A DNA stretch of 19,347 bases from Candidatus Hydrogenedens terephthalaticus JGI OTU-1 (GTDB lineage Bacteria > Hydrogenedentota > Hydrogenedentia > Hydrogenedentales > Hydrogenedentaceae), in assembly GCA_000493945.1 (NCBI GenBank), contig AWNW01000012.1, forward strand, positions 49,874-69,220, given 5' to 3'. Both the position numbers and the translations under genes were made by a program. Below, piece after piece: positions 1-8,522 of this stretch. Each line of letters begins with the position of its first letter. Within the stretch, counting starts at the first letter, position 1. The notes under the pieces were generated by a model, which did no database searches, was not told where the DNA came from, and saw only the letters and a list, made by a program, of their open reading frames with translations.

Positions 1-210
1 CTTCAGCGTCGGTTGAGAATCGGATATGCTCGAGCCGGGCATTTGATAGATTTGATGGAACTGCGAGGAATTGTAGGTCCTCACCGAGGGAGTAAACCGC
101 GTGAGATTTTAAATATGTCCTCTGATAATGGGGATGAAATCGAAATGCAAACAGATTATAATAATGAAGAAATAAATCCTTCCGATGAGGAAGATAATGA
201 ATATGGATAA
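1..210 (+). CDS. ftsK: FtsK/SpoIIIE DNA translocase, C-terminal end (partial)
   Basis: The reading frame is open from the first base and ends at TAA 208-210, so only the last 69 residues are present. The first ~38 residues match the FtsK gamma domain: a winged helix with the LQRRLRIGY, R-A-x-x-LID-x-ME and GIVGP-x-x-GSKPRE signatures. In the known family this domain reads the polar KOPS-type sequences that steer the motor toward the terminus, and it contacts XerD at dif. The final ~30 residues are an acidic Asp/Glu/Asn-rich tail beyond the conserved fold. A TTG at 13 could be mistaken for a start, but homology continues upstream of it. The stop overlaps the start of the next gene, which suggests translational coupling. 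Confidence 0.9.
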   Translation, partial: LQRRLRIGYARAGHLIDLMELRGIVGPHRGSKPREILNMSSDNGDEIEMQTDYNNEEINPSDEEDNEYG

Positions 211-682
211 GGGACAAAAAAAATTTGGAGATAAATTAAGAGACCAGCGGGAATCGTTGGGGCTGTCTATCCAGCATGTATTTGAACAGACCCGTGTTCC
301 CATTCAATATATTCAAGCATTTGAAAATGAAGAGTTTGAATTATTAGCAAATAATCCCAATATTCGTGCTTTTATCTATTCCTATTGCCAGTATATTAAT
401 ATAGATCCAAGACCGTATTACGATTTTTATTTAGAATGGTTGCGAAATCAACGCAATTCCAATGAACCTAAAAAAATATCTCCCCTCGATATACCCAAAG
501 GAAATATAGAGTTACCACCGTGGTTAGAACCGTTAATTACATGGGGAATTGTTTGTGCTGTGCTTGTTTTATCATGGCTTGCCTATTCCTTCTTCACTCA
601 ACCCATTCGTGAAGACCCTTCATTAAAAGTGAATGCTGGAACTGTTGAAGCGCCGGTAGTCCATTTTGATGAAGATTTTTAA
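203..682 (+). CDS. RodZ-like membrane-anchored HTH protein
   Basis: A protein of about 160 residues. The first ~70 residues form a Cro/RodZ-type helix-turn-helix (HTH_25 style): FGDKLRDQRESLGLS, then a second helix pair with the F-E-x-x-EFELL and Y-C-x-Y motifs usual in RodZ. A Pro-rich stretch leads into one strongly hydrophobic segment (W-G-I-V-C-A-V-L-V-L-S-W) near residues 113-130, then a short acidic tail. RodZ links MreB to the wall-elongation machinery. This protein is much shorter than E. coli RodZ (337 aa) and lacks its large periplasmic domain, so I leave the symbol empty. ATGs occur at 185, 197 and 203. I chose 203 because GAGGAAG (187-193) sits 9 nt before it. The start overlaps the ftsK stop. 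Confidence 0.75.
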   Translation: MDKGQKKFGDKLRDQRESLGLSIQHVFEQTRVPIQYIQAFENEEFELLANNPNIRAFIYSYCQYINIDPRPYYDFYLEWLRNQRNSNEPKKISPLDIPKGNIELPPWLEPLITWGIVCAVLVLSWLAYSFFTQPIREDPSLKVNAGTVEAPVVHFDEDF

Positions 683-711
683 TTTTACAAAAAAATAACA
701 GCACGGTTATT

Positions 712-1320
712 ATGAAAATAAATTTACCCAATCAGCTTTCAATTGCACGATGTTTTCTTGCTATTGTTTTTGTTTTTTTCATGTCCTTTACCCATTGGAT
801 ACCGTTTGCAATTGCTTATATTATCTTTATTATCGCTGCTATTACTGATTATTGGGATGGGAAAATCGCACGGCAGACAAAAAGTATCACGAAGTTTGGA
901 CAGTTAATTGATCCCATTGCTGATAAAGTATTGATGGTTGCTGCATTTGTAATGATGATGAAGTTAGAAGAGTTGAAAATCCCCGGCTGGTGTGTTGTTA
1001 TTATTTTTGCCCGCGAATTTTTAGTTACAGGAATTCGAACCCTTGCTGCGGCAGATGGCACTATTATCCCAGCAGACCCCTGGGGCAAATTAAAAACGGT
1101 GCTCCAGATGACTTATGTAATAGCCTTTCTTTTCTTAGCCACGGCAAGACGATTTTTTTTAGATGTTCCGTTCACATTTATGCCTGAAAATATGATAAAA
1201 TCATACGACCCGTTACTGGGAAAAACATCATTGGTGTTCATGATGTTTATTGCAATTTATACTCTTTATTCCGGGTGTGAAGTCTTATGGAAAAATTGGG
1301 AAAAACTGAAACTGGACTAA
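712..1320 (+). CDS. pgsA: CDP-diacylglycerol--glycerol-3-phosphate 3-phosphatidyltransferase
   Basis: A 202-residue integral membrane enzyme. In this family it joins CDP-diacylglycerol and glycerol-3-phosphate to give phosphatidylglycerophosphate, the committed step to phosphatidylglycerol and cardiolipin. The CDP-alcohol phosphotransferase signature is complete: D46-x-x-D49-G50-x-x-A53-R54, eight residues, then G63-x-x-x-D67-x-x-x-D71, supplying the metal-binding aspartates. The N-terminus NLPNQLSIAR is typical of PgsA, and several hydrophobic helices follow. Length is normal for the family. No strong Shine-Dalgarno is visible before ATG 712. The C-terminus lies only 47 bp before the chosen start of alr, so the two are probably co-transcribed. 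Related CDP-alcohol transferases differ in substrate, but the N-terminal motif favours PgsA. Confidence 0.9.
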   Translation: MKINLPNQLSIARCFLAIVFVFFMSFTHWIPFAIAYIIFIIAAITDYWDGKIARQTKSITKFGQLIDPIADKVLMVAAFVMMMKLEELKIPGWCVVIIFAREFLVTGIRTLAAADGTIIPADPWGKLKTVLQMTYVIAFLFLATARRFFLDVPFTFMPENMIKSYDPLLGKTSLVFMMFIAIYTLYSGCEVLWKNWEKLKLD

Positions 1321-1367
1321 ATCTTTCACAACCTCATAGTAATATAGATATAGAGAAAGAAGAAGTT

Positions 1368-2504
1368 ATGTCTAAAGTCATAATTGATTTAGATGCATAT
1401 CGCAACAATCTTCAGGTGGTAAAAAATCTTGTGGGTTCGTCCGTGCGAATTATAGCGGTTGTAAAAGCCAACGCCTATGGACATGGGCTTGTTCCTATCT
1501 CAAAGTGTGCCGAAAAATGGGGAGTGAATATGTTAGCAGTTGCGAATATCGAAGAAGGTATTACTTTGCGAGAAAGTGGGATAAAGATACCTATTCTTGT
1601 TTTACTTCAACCCCATGATGATGAATTGCCCGCACTTATTGAATATAACCTTACCCCTTTACTATCGGAGGTTGATGTTGCGAAGAAAATTTCGGAACTG
1701 GCAACTCATGCTAAAACGAATATTGCTGTTCATTGCAAAATTGATACAGGTATGGGACGGCAGGGCTTTAACATGGACACCGTTATAAACGATATAAAAA
1801 AGATTGTTTATTTGCCTCATATTGATATTGAAGGTGTGGCTACTCATTTTCCCTGTGCGGATGAGGAGAATGATGTCTTTACTGCAAATCAGATTCGAAT
1901 CTTTTCAAAATTATTAAATGACCTTGAACGGGAAGGCATTCCGTATGAGTTCGCTCATTCCGCAAATTCTCCCGCTATAATAAATTATCCTAAAAGTTAT
2001 TTTGAAGCGGTTCGTCCCGGATTGATGACCTATGGGATATGGCCTGTAAAAAAGAAAGCAGAGAGGAATTTATTAAAGCCTGTTCTTCGTTGGGAAACGC
2101 AGATAACTCAGGTTCGTTCCATACAAGCAGGTTCATCTATTGGCTATGGTAAAACATTTGTGAGCGACCGGGATATGGATGTTGCCATAGTTCCAGTAGG
2201 TTATGCGGATGGTTATCGAACTCAATTGTCCAATAAAGGGGAAGTGCTTATTCATGGCACTCGTTGTCCTGTTCGCGGGAGTGTTTCTATGGACCAAATT
2301 GTCGTTGAACTGAAAACCCGAAAACCTGCGAAACGAGGAGATACTGTCGTTTTGATTGGCAAAGATGGGAATGAAGAAATTCATGCAGAGGAGTTAGCCC
2401 AAAAAGCAGGGACTATTGTTTACGATATACTCACCGGCATTGGACCACGGGTACTTCGCACATATATAAATGATGGAGATGAAGAGCAAAGGAAGATTTC
2501 ATAA
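1368..2504 (+). CDS. alr: Alanine racemase
   Basis: A 378-residue PLP enzyme interconverting L- and D-alanine for peptidoglycan. The N-terminal TIM barrel carries the PLP-lysine motif AVVKANAYGHG with K33 as the Schiff-base lysine. The C-terminal beta domain has the conserved SIGYGKTF segment, whose tyrosine is the second catalytic base, followed by P-V-GYADGY and the G-SMDQ motif. R-P-G-x-x-x-YG closes the barrel. The frame extends upstream to an ATG at 1287 inside pgsA, but homology begins with 'SKVIIDLDAYRNN', directly after ATG 1368, which has an A/G-rich stretch (GAAAGAAGAAG) just upstream. I therefore use 1368. The stop abuts the GTG start of the next gene. Confidence 0.92.
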   Translation: MSKVIIDLDAYRNNLQVVKNLVGSSVRIIAVVKANAYGHGLVPISKCAEKWGVNMLAVANIEEGITLRESGIKIPILVLLQPHDDELPALIEYNLTPLLSEVDVAKKISELATHAKTNIAVHCKIDTGMGRQGFNMDTVINDIKKIVYLPHIDIEGVATHFPCADEENDVFTANQIRIFSKLLNDLEREGIPYEFAHSANSPAIINYPKSYFEAVRPGLMTYGIWPVKKKAERNLLKPVLRWETQITQVRSIQAGSSIGYGKTFVSDRDMDVAIVPVGYADGYRTQLSNKGEVLIHGTRCPVRGSVSMDQIVVELKTRKPAKRGDTVVLIGKDGNEEIHAEELAQKAGTIVYDILTGIGPRVLRTYINDGDEEQRKIS

Positions 2505-3032
2505 GTGCCTGAACATTATTATATAGACGGCTACAATTTACTTCATGTTTTGGTAAAGAATAAAAAGATAAAGCATGCAAACCTTGAAGAACATAGAAAC
2601 CAACTGATACATCTTTTACAGGAATTTGCGTCCATTACAGGAAGCAGAGTAACACTGGTGTTTGATGGAAATTCCTCCGAGAATAGCCGTCCTTTTTTCC
2701 CAAGAAAACCTTCATCTGCAGGGTATCAATTTGAAATATTATTTTCTTCACAAGGTTCCGACGCAGACAGTCTCATAGAGCATTGCATTTATAGAGAAAC
2801 CAATAAAGAAAATATATTTGTTGTATCATCAGACCATGCGTTGAGGCAGGTATGTGTTGGAATGGGTGTATTTGTTATGCAACCCGAACGATTTATCAAA
2901 TATCATCATCAAACGCAGCAGTCTACCAGAGTTTCCAAACATTCCTTTTTCAATCCCCTTCCCGTTGAAACACCCCTTCGTGAAAAACTTCAAGATTTTC
3001 TAAATTCTATTTCAGACTGTAATAAACAATAA
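2505..3032 (+). CDS. NYN-domain (YacP/Rae1-like) ribonuclease
   Basis: 175 residues. The fold is a PIN-like NYN nuclease of the YacP (DUF901) type. The acidic residues fall at the expected places: D8 in YIDGYNLLH, D54 in LVFDG, D86/D88 in GSDADSLIE and D110 in VVSSDHALR. In Bacillus the relative Rae1/YacP is a ribosome-associated mRNA endonuclease; whether this protein does the same is inference. The GTG start at 2505 directly follows the alr stop, with GGAAGA (2491-2496) 8 nt upstream, so it is almost certainly translated from the alr transcript. The last ~40 residues are a basic, non-conserved tail. Confidence 0.82.
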   Translation: MPEHYYIDGYNLLHVLVKNKKIKHANLEEHRNQLIHLLQEFASITGSRVTLVFDGNSSENSRPFFPRKPSSAGYQFEILFSSQGSDADSLIEHCIYRETNKENIFVVSSDHALRQVCVGMGVFVMQPERFIKYHHQTQQSTRVSKHSFFNPLPVETPLREKLQDFLNSISDCNKQ

Positions 3033-3098
3033 TCACTCTTTTCCTATGAAGAAAAAATAGGGATATAAAATAAATCGCAAATCTTTTATCAAACTATA

Positions 3099-3506
3099 TT
3101 AATGGTGATGGTTGCATGTTAATCCTTCTTCATGTTTCAAAGAACCTTGAAGGAAAAGGTTAAGGGCTGCCTTTATATCTTTTTCAGATGTGATTATAGT
3201 TTTTATACCCGCAGAATCAAACCTGCTTTTCATCCCATATCCCATTCCACCCGAAATAACGACATCAATATTTGTGAATTTTTGTGCTACTCTCTCATGC
3301 GTATCTACGGAATGATTGTGTTCATGGGAATGTTCCTGTGCCGAGTCTTCATTGTGGGCATGTTGAACATGTCCTGTAATCGTATTGGGAAGATATTCCT
3401 CACTTACGACCTTGCCGTCTTTTATTTCGACAATCAAAAAGCCCTTAGAGCGTCCAAAATGAGAGGATATTTTCTGTTTATCATTTGTTGGAAAAGCGAT
3501 TTTCAT
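3099..3506 (-). CDS. NifX/NafY-type dinitrogenase iron-molybdenum cofactor-binding family protein, His-rich
   Basis: 135 residues of the Nitro_FeMo-Co (NifB/NifX/NafY C-terminal) fold. The N-terminus MKIAFPTNDKQKISSHFGRS is typical, with H16 in the 'S-x-HFGR' cofactor site, and the C-terminal half has VVISGGMGYGM. Residues 46-70 form an insert with about nine histidines between acidic residues, and the protein ends in CNHHH, so metal binding is likely. Outside nitrogen fixers this family is common in anaerobes, beside DUF134 regulators and MRP-type ATPases, with unclear roles. Last gene of a three-gene - strand set. AGGAA lies 6 nt before ATG 3506. Confidence 0.85.
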   Translation of the reverse strand: MKIAFPTNDKQKISSHFGRSKGFLIVEIKDGKVVSEEYLPNTITGHVQHAHNEDSAQEHSHEHNHSVDTHERVAQKFTNIDVVISGGMGYGMKSRFDSAGIKTIITSEKDIKAALNLFLQGSLKHEEGLTCNHHH

Positions 3507-3543
3507 AATTGTTCCTTTCTAAATTCTTAAATATTTTGTTTGT

Positions 3544-3807
3544 TTACTGTTCATTATCTCTTATTTCAGATACATGAACCAGATTACCTTTTGCATTGCG
3601 GTAGAACGCATGAGGACCTCTTCCACATCTACATGGACCTACATATCTCATTCCGGGAGGTTCTGCTGCTTCATTAGTCGGGGTATTTTCCAGTGTAGAA
3701 TCAGGGACTGTTCCTCTCCATCCCCATCCCTGGAAACCTCTATCTCTCCCAGGTCGGATTTGTCCACGATTATTAAATGGATTACCGAAATATCTTTGTG
3801 TTCTCAT
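3544..3807 (-). CDS. Small Gly/Arg-rich protein with a CRCGRGPHAFY motif
   Basis: An 87-residue protein with no family I can name. The first ~35 residues are rich in Gly, Arg, Asn and aromatic residues (MRTQRYFGNPFNNRG, then G-W-G-W-R-G). A Pro/Thr/Glu linker leads to a compact C-terminus with the paired cysteines of 'GPCRCGRGPHAFYRN', a possible metal or Fe-S ligand pair. By position and composition it resembles the small Gly-rich proteins (DUF5320-like) often found between DUF134 and NifX-like genes, but the signature is not clear enough to assign. It has a good AGGAG site before ATG 3807 and lies 32 bp from the DUF134 gene and 37 bp from the NifX-like gene, so it is very probably real. Confidence 0.7.
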   Translation of the reverse strand: MRTQRYFGNPFNNRGQIRPGRDRGFQGWGWRGTVPDSTLENTPTNEAAEPPGMRYVGPCRCGRGPHAFYRNAKGNLVHVSEIRDNEQ

Positions 3808-3839
3808 TGTAAATCTCCTTATATTTAAAATTGTTAAGA

Positions 3840-4235
3840 TTATTGTTTGTCTGTATTTTTATATTGGTTAGGCTCTAAAGAATAAGCCCTTCTTTTGCAA
3901 TGTCTATGGCAATGCTGACCATAGCCACGACCTTTTTGTTTGCAAACAAAATTTACAGGACCGCCTGCTATTCGAATGGGTTTTCCTTCTACGATGGCAG
4001 TGGCAACTTTTTTTCGTGCTTGCTCAATAATTCGGGAGAATGTCGGACGAGACACCCCCATCTTATTGCCTGCCTCTTCATGATACATCCCTAAATAATC
4101 TGCAAGGCGGAGTGCTTCAAACTCATCAAGGGAAAGAATAACCGGTTCTTTTCCCGCACTTTCCTGTTCAAAAGGAACGAATTCCTCAACAGGCGGGCAT
4201 GCATTTAATCTTCTTGAACAATAGGGTCTTGCCAT
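3840..4235 (-). CDS. DUF134-family HTH regulator
   Basis: 131 residues. The N-terminus MARPYCSRRLNACPP is the usual DUF134 start with two cysteines. It is followed by a sigma70-region-4-like helix-turn-helix at about residues 35-76 (LSLDEFEALRLADYLGMYHE..., then GVSRPTFSRIIEQARKK). The C-terminal part has further Cys and His residues (C-K-Q-K-G-R-G-Y-G-Q-H-C-H-R-H-C). A metal- or cofactor-responsive DNA-binding role is likely by family. The frame opens 3 nt earlier at a TTG, but AGGAG lies 5 nt before ATG 4235, which I use. First gene of the - strand set; it probably controls itself and the two genes downstream (inference). Confidence 0.87.
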   Translation of the reverse strand: MARPYCSRRLNACPPVEEFVPFEQESAGKEPVILSLDEFEALRLADYLGMYHEEAGNKMGVSRPTFSRIIEQARKKVATAIVEGKPIRIAGGPVNFVCKQKGRGYGQHCHRHCKRRAYSLEPNQYKNTDKQ

Positions 4236-4264
4236 CAAAACTCCTTTAAAGTCCTATGGATTAG

Positions 4265-4284
4265 TTATGAACATACGCTCATAA
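4265..4284. promoter_or_regulatory. Inverted repeat at the predicted start site of the DUF134 operon (possible operator)
   Basis: TTATGA (4265-4270) and TCATAA (4279-4284) form a perfect 6-bp inverted repeat with an 8-nt centre. It abuts the -10 box and covers the predicted transcription start, the classic place for a repressor site. Short arms in AT-rich DNA can arise by chance. Confidence 0.3.
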
Positions 4285-4313
4285 TTATAACGCAATAGTC
4301 CCTTAAAAGTAAA
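4284..4313 (-). promoter_or_regulatory. Candidate sigma70 promoter for the DUF134 operon
   Basis: On the - strand, TTTACT (4308-4313) is followed after 18 nt by a perfect TATAAT (4284-4289). The predicted transcription start is near 4277, giving a ~40-nt leader before ATG 4235. No transcript data support this; it rests on motif and position. Confidence 0.5.
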
Positions 4314-4439
4314 CATATTTAATAAATATTTTTGGTAAATTTTGTCAATAAATAAATAAAAAATCAGATAAATTTGTTAGTATAATTAGATAATAAATAC
4401 ATAATATTTTGTAAAATTGAATAACAGGGGATGTCCTAT
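4314..4439 (+). promoter_or_regulatory. AT-rich leader of the pyruvate dehydrogenase operon
   Basis: The stretch upstream of aceE is very AT-rich and should hold its promoter. The best -10-like element is TATAAT at 4381-4386, about 54 nt before the start codon. No acceptable -35 lies 16-18 nt upstream of it; TTGTCA at 4342-4347 is too far. The ribosome site AGGGG (4426-4430) fits ATG 4440 better than ATG 4431. The promoter assignment is weak. Confidence 0.3.
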
Positions 4440-7133
4440 ATGAGTAATCCTGATTATAAAAATGAGATACGGGAAGAAATAAATACAATGACTTTTCCAG
4501 ATGAAGAATGGATGGATGCATTAAAAGCCTATCTGGAGGAACGAGGTCCTCAGGCTACGGCAAATTTGGTGCGACGGCTACAGGATTACACTTATCTTTT
4601 AGGTATTCGTAAACCCTGTCCCGCGACTACTCCGTATGTGAACACCATTCCTGTTTCGGAACAGCCGGAATATCCGGGCAATCGCGAGTTAGAACGAATT
4701 ATTAAGTCTTATATCCGCTGGAATGCGATGGCTATGGTAGTTCGTGCTAATCGTGAAGCGGAAGGTATCGGGGGACATATATCTACTTATGCATCAGTTG
4801 CCACTTTGTATGAGGTAGGGTTCAATCATTTTTTCAAGGCACGAAGTGAAGACTACGGTGGCGATTTGATTTATTTTCAGGGACACGCGGCACCGGGCAT
4901 ATACGCTCGGGCTTATTTAGAAGGAAGACTTTCTGAAAATGACCTGAATAATTTTCGACGCGAATTAAGTAAAGAAGGTGGTTTGCCATCCTATCCTCAC
5001 CCGCGTCTTATGCCGGGCTTCTGGCAATTTCCAACGGTATCTATGGGCTTGGGTCCCATTATGGCGATATATCAAGCACGGTTCAATAAATATTTAGAAA
5101 ATCGTGGTTTGAAACCTAAAAATGGCGGATATGTCTGGGCTTTTTTAGGTGATGGAGAAACGGACGAGCCGGAGACCTTAGGTGCTATCGGTTTAGCCAG
5201 TCGTGAAAAATTAGATAATCTTATATTTGTTATCAATTGTAATTTACAGCGTTTGGATGGTCCCGTGCGCGGGAATGGAAAAATCATACAAGAATTAGAA
5301 GCCATATTTCGTGGAGCAGGCTGGAATGTGATAAAAGTTATCTGGGGCAGTGATTGGGATCCCCTATTTGAAAAGGATGAACATGGGCTATTGGTAAATG
5401 CATTAGGTGATATTGTAGATGGAGAGTACCAGAAGTTTTCCGTTTCGTCCGGGGAATATATTCGTAAGAAAATGGTAGAGCATGAACCGCGTCTGGCTCC
5501 GTATCTTGAACAGGTTTCGGATATACAGTTGCGCCAATTGCGTAGAGGTGGTCATGACCCAATAAAGGTATATGCGGCTTATTATCACGCTCTACAAACA
5601 CAAGGGGCACCCACAGTAATATTAGCAAAGACAATCAAAGGATATGGACTTGGCGAAAGTGGTGAAGGAAAGAATATAACCCATCAGCAAAAGAAACTAA
5701 ACGAGGATGAATTGCGTGAATTTCGGGCACGGTTTGGTATCCCGGTATCGGATGATGAAATTGCCTTTGCTCCGTTTTGTAAACTACCAGAAGACCATCC
5801 CGCCATGATATACCTACAAGAGCGACGCAAGGCATTAGGAGGCTACCTGCCTCATCGTGAAGTATTGGCACCTCCTTTATCACCGCCTGAAAATGAACTT
5901 TTTGACGAATTTTACAAAGGCACGCCTCGCCCTGTTTCCACAACAATGGCATTTGTTTCTATTTTAAGAAAGTTATTGCAACATGAACGAATTGGCAAGT
6001 TAATTGTTCCGATTGTGCCCGATGAAGCACGCACTTTCGGAATGGAAGGATTGTTCCGTCAGATAGGGATTTATTCCTCACAAGGACAAAAATATGAACC
6101 CGTAGATTCTGAATCTGTTTTATATTATAAAGAAGCGACAGACGGGCAAATTCTCGAAGAAGGCATTTCTGAAGCAGGTTCCATGGCTTCATTTATTTCC
6201 GCAGGCACTGCTTATGCAAGTCATGGGATTAATACCATTCCATTTTTTATTTTCTATTCCATGTTTGGATTTCAGCGGATTGGTGATTTAATCTGGGCGT
6301 CTGCGGATATGAAAGTTCGCGGATTCCTTGTGGGTGGCACTGCGGGCAGAACAACCCTTGCTGGAGAAGGTCTGCAACATCAGGATGGACACAGCCACCT
6401 TCTCGCAATGTCTGTTCCTTGCCTTCGTGCATACGACCCTGCTTATGCTTATGAAATTGCGGTTATCGTGCAAGAGGGTATTCGTAGCATGTATGAAAAA
6501 CAGGAACCCGTTTTTTATTATTTAACTGTCGGCAATGAGAACTACACCATGCCACCTATCCCCGCAGGCAAGAAAATACGCGAAGGGATTATTAAAGGCT
6601 TATATCTATTGCGACCTTCTTCCCTGAAGAAATCAAAGGTGAAAATAAATTTATTAGGTAGCGGCTCGTTGCTTAACGAGGCGTTGAAGGCGCAAGCCAT
6701 TCTTGAAGAACAGTTTAATATTTCTGCCGATGTATGGAGTGCTACAAGTTACAAAATGCTCCGTGAAAATGCACTCGAAATAGAACGGTGGAATACACTT
6801 CATCCGACATCCAAAAAGAAAATCCCGTATGTGACTGAATGTTTGGATAACAAAGCCATCGCTACCATTGCTGTTTCGGATTATGTAAAATTAGTGCCTG
6901 ACAGTATATCCCGATGGGTTCCTCATAAGTTTGTATCGTTAGGGACTGATGGGTTTGGTCGTTCCGATACACGAGAAGCCCTGCGAGATTATTTTGAGGT
7001 GGATAGCCGGTATATTGTATTGTCTGTTTTATATACATTAAGTCAGGCAAAGAAAATAACTGCGGACACAGTTAAGAAATATATGCGGGATAATGATATC
7101 CCTGCGAATAAAGTGTATCCTTTAGATGTGTAA
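4440..7133 (+). CDS. aceE: Pyruvate dehydrogenase E1 component, homodimeric AceE type
   Basis: An 897-residue ThDP-dependent decarboxylase that oxidises pyruvate and acetylates the lipoyl group of E2. Length matches the single-chain AceE family (E. coli 887), not the split alpha/beta E1. The N-terminal domain has the AceE-specific GGHISTYAS and YFQGHAAPGIYARA motifs. The ThDP/Mg motif is intact: G237-D238-G239, then NCNLQRLDGPV with N266-C267-N268. The middle and C-terminal domains carry the pyrimidine-binding region and HRW/F-like AceE motifs (G-GTAGRTTLAGEGLQHQDGHS). An ATG 9 nt upstream overlaps the AGGGG site, so 4440 is the better start. First gene of the aceE-aceF-lpd operon; 30 bp separate it from aceF. 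Confidence 0.96.
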   Translation: MSNPDYKNEIREEINTMTFPDEEWMDALKAYLEERGPQATANLVRRLQDYTYLLGIRKPCPATTPYVNTIPVSEQPEYPGNRELERIIKSYIRWNAMAMVVRANREAEGIGGHISTYASVATLYEVGFNHFFKARSEDYGGDLIYFQGHAAPGIYARAYLEGRLSENDLNNFRRELSKEGGLPSYPHPRLMPGFWQFPTVSMGLGPIMAIYQARFNKYLENRGLKPKNGGYVWAFLGDGETDEPETLGAIGLASREKLDNLIFVINCNLQRLDGPVRGNGKIIQELEAIFRGAGWNVIKVIWGSDWDPLFEKDEHGLLVNALGDIVDGEYQKFSVSSGEYIRKKMVEHEPRLAPYLEQVSDIQLRQLRRGGHDPIKVYAAYYHALQTQGAPTVILAKTIKGYGLGESGEGKNITHQQKKLNEDELREFRARFGIPVSDDEIAFAPFCKLPEDHPAMIYLQERRKALGGYLPHREVLAPPLSPPENELFDEFYKGTPRPVSTTMAFVSILRKLLQHERIGKLIVPIVPDEARTFGMEGLFRQIGIYSSQGQKYEPVDSESVLYYKEATDGQILEEGISEAGSMASFISAGTAYASHGINTIPFFIFYSMFGFQRIGDLIWASADMKVRGFLVGGTAGRTTLAGEGLQHQDGHSHLLAMSVPCLRAYDPAYAYEIAVIVQEGIRSMYEKQEPVFYYLTVGNENYTMPPIPAGKKIREGIIKGLYLLRPSSLKKSKVKINLLGSGSLLNEALKAQAILEEQFNISADVWSATSYKMLRENALEIERWNTLHPTSKKKIPYVTECLDNKAIATIAVSDYVKLVPDSISRWVPHKFVSLGTDGFGRSDTREALRDYFEVDSRYIVLSVLYTLSQAKKITADTVKKYMRDNDIPANKVYPLDV

Positions 7134-7163
7134 AACTAAATTTATATAAAAAAGGAACTAAAC

Positions 7164-8495
7164 ATGCCTAAAGAATTTCGACTTCCCTCATTAGGTGAGA
7201 ATATTTCTGAAGCAACTATCGGCAAAATTCTTGTTAAGATAGGGGATATAATTAAAAAAGGACAACCTGTATTAGAAATCGAAACGGATAAAGCAGTTGC
7301 AGAAATTCCAGCGACTTTAGATGGAAAGATAATGGAAGTGCATGTGAAAGAAGGGCAAAAGGTAAAACCGGGGGTTTTAATTTTTACTATTGAAGAGAAA
7401 GTAGAAGCGGGAACAGTATCTTCCGAACCTCCTGCAACCCCATCTGCAGAAGAAAAAGCACCTGTTGCAAAAAAGGAAACGCCTGTTTCTACTGCTGTTG
7501 AAAAAACTGTTCCATTGCGACCCCCTTCGCTTACTGCGGTAGCAGGACAAAAGGCAAAATCAGATATTCCCATTCTGGCTTCACCATCAGTTCGTAGATT
7601 AGCACGCGAATTAGGCGTTGCACTTGAAGAAGTCCCAGCGTCTGACCCGTCTGGAAAAATCTCTGCGGAAGATGTTATGGCATATCACAAACGGAAAACG
7701 GAGGGAGAAACTGTTTCACAGCCCGAACCTATATCCGCTATTACAACACATGAAACAACATCAATCCCGATAGAAACTCCTACTGCAAAAGATTCATGGG
7801 GTCCCGTTCTTGTTGAACCCATGACAACTATTCGCAAAAAAACAGCCGAACAAATGATGCGAAGTTGGTCTATCCCACAGGTAACCCATTTTGACAAAGC
7901 CAATATCACACAGTTAGAACAACTCCGTGAAGCGTGGGCTAAAAAAATCCAGTCTGTCGGGGGAAGGTTGAGTATTTTGATATTTACATTAAAAATTGTG
8001 GCAGAGGCATTGAAACGCTTTCCAAAATTTAATTCCAGTATTGACCTCGAAAAGGAACAAATTGTTTATAAAAAATACTATCACATTGGAGTTGCCGTTG
8101 ATACAGAGCACGGGCTTTTAGTGCCTGTTTTGCGAGATGTAGATAAAAAATCTATCAAAGAAATTTCTATCGAATTGACCCAATTAGCGGAAAAAACCCG
8201 ACAGCGAAAATTAGCCTTAGAAGAATTGCAAGGAGCAACTTTTACCATCAGCAATTTGGGCGGATTAGGTGGTTACGGCTTTACACCGATAGTTAATGCA
8301 CCCCAGGTGGCTATTTTAGGTATGTCCCGTTCGAGTATGGAACCCGTATACCAGAATGGGAACTTTGTCCCCCAACTCATGCTACCTTTAAGTCTGTCAT
8401 ACGACCATCGCGTTATTGACGGTGCGGAAGCGGCTCGGTTTGTTCGCTGGATTTGTAATGCACTTGAAAATCCGTGGAATATATTTTTTGAATAA
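7164..8495 (+). CDS. aceF: Dihydrolipoyllysine acetyltransferase (PDH E2)
   Basis: A 443-residue E2 core protein that moves acetyl groups from E1 to CoA. Domains in order: one lipoyl domain (residues 1-~78) with the lipoylated K43 in E-T-D-K-A; a long Ala/Pro/Glu/Thr linker; a peripheral subunit-binding domain near 137-172 (ASPSVRRLARELGV, then GKISAEDV); a second linker; and the catalytic domain from about 210, ending with the acetyltransferase motif YDHRVIDG with H415 and D419. E. coli AceF has three lipoyl domains, so the single domain here is a simpler architecture. AGGAA precedes ATG 7164. The E2 could in principle serve another 2-oxoacid, but its position between aceE and lpd argues for PDH. 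Confidence 0.95.
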   Translation: MPKEFRLPSLGENISEATIGKILVKIGDIIKKGQPVLEIETDKAVAEIPATLDGKIMEVHVKEGQKVKPGVLIFTIEEKVEAGTVSSEPPATPSAEEKAPVAKKETPVSTAVEKTVPLRPPSLTAVAGQKAKSDIPILASPSVRRLARELGVALEEVPASDPSGKISAEDVMAYHKRKTEGETVSQPEPISAITTHETTSIPIETPTAKDSWGPVLVEPMTTIRKKTAEQMMRSWSIPQVTHFDKANITQLEQLREAWAKKIQSVGGRLSILIFTLKIVAEALKRFPKFNSSIDLEKEQIVYKKYYHIGVAVDTEHGLLVPVLRDVDKKSIKEISIELTQLAEKTRQRKLALEELQGATFTISNLGGLGGYGFTPIVNAPQVAILGMSRSSMEPVYQNGNFVPQLMLPLSLSYDHRVIDGAEAARFVRWICNALENPWNIFFE

Positions 8496-8522
8496 TAGGA
8501 ATTACAAACAGAAGGAGGTCTT

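Noticed and set aside
3033..3098. Possible two-way terminator between the convergent NYN and NifX-like genes
   Set aside because: The best stem is CCTAT/ATAGG with a 9-nt loop, too weak to call.
3132..3530. 132-codon + frame opposite the NifX-like gene
   Set aside because: It is a shadow of the - strand gene, which has family motifs and a ribosome site.
7142..7573. 143-codon - strand frame opposite aceF
   Set aside because: Its Ser/Thr/Gly/Ala/Phe-rich content mirrors the lipoyl domain and linker of aceF; no independent signal.
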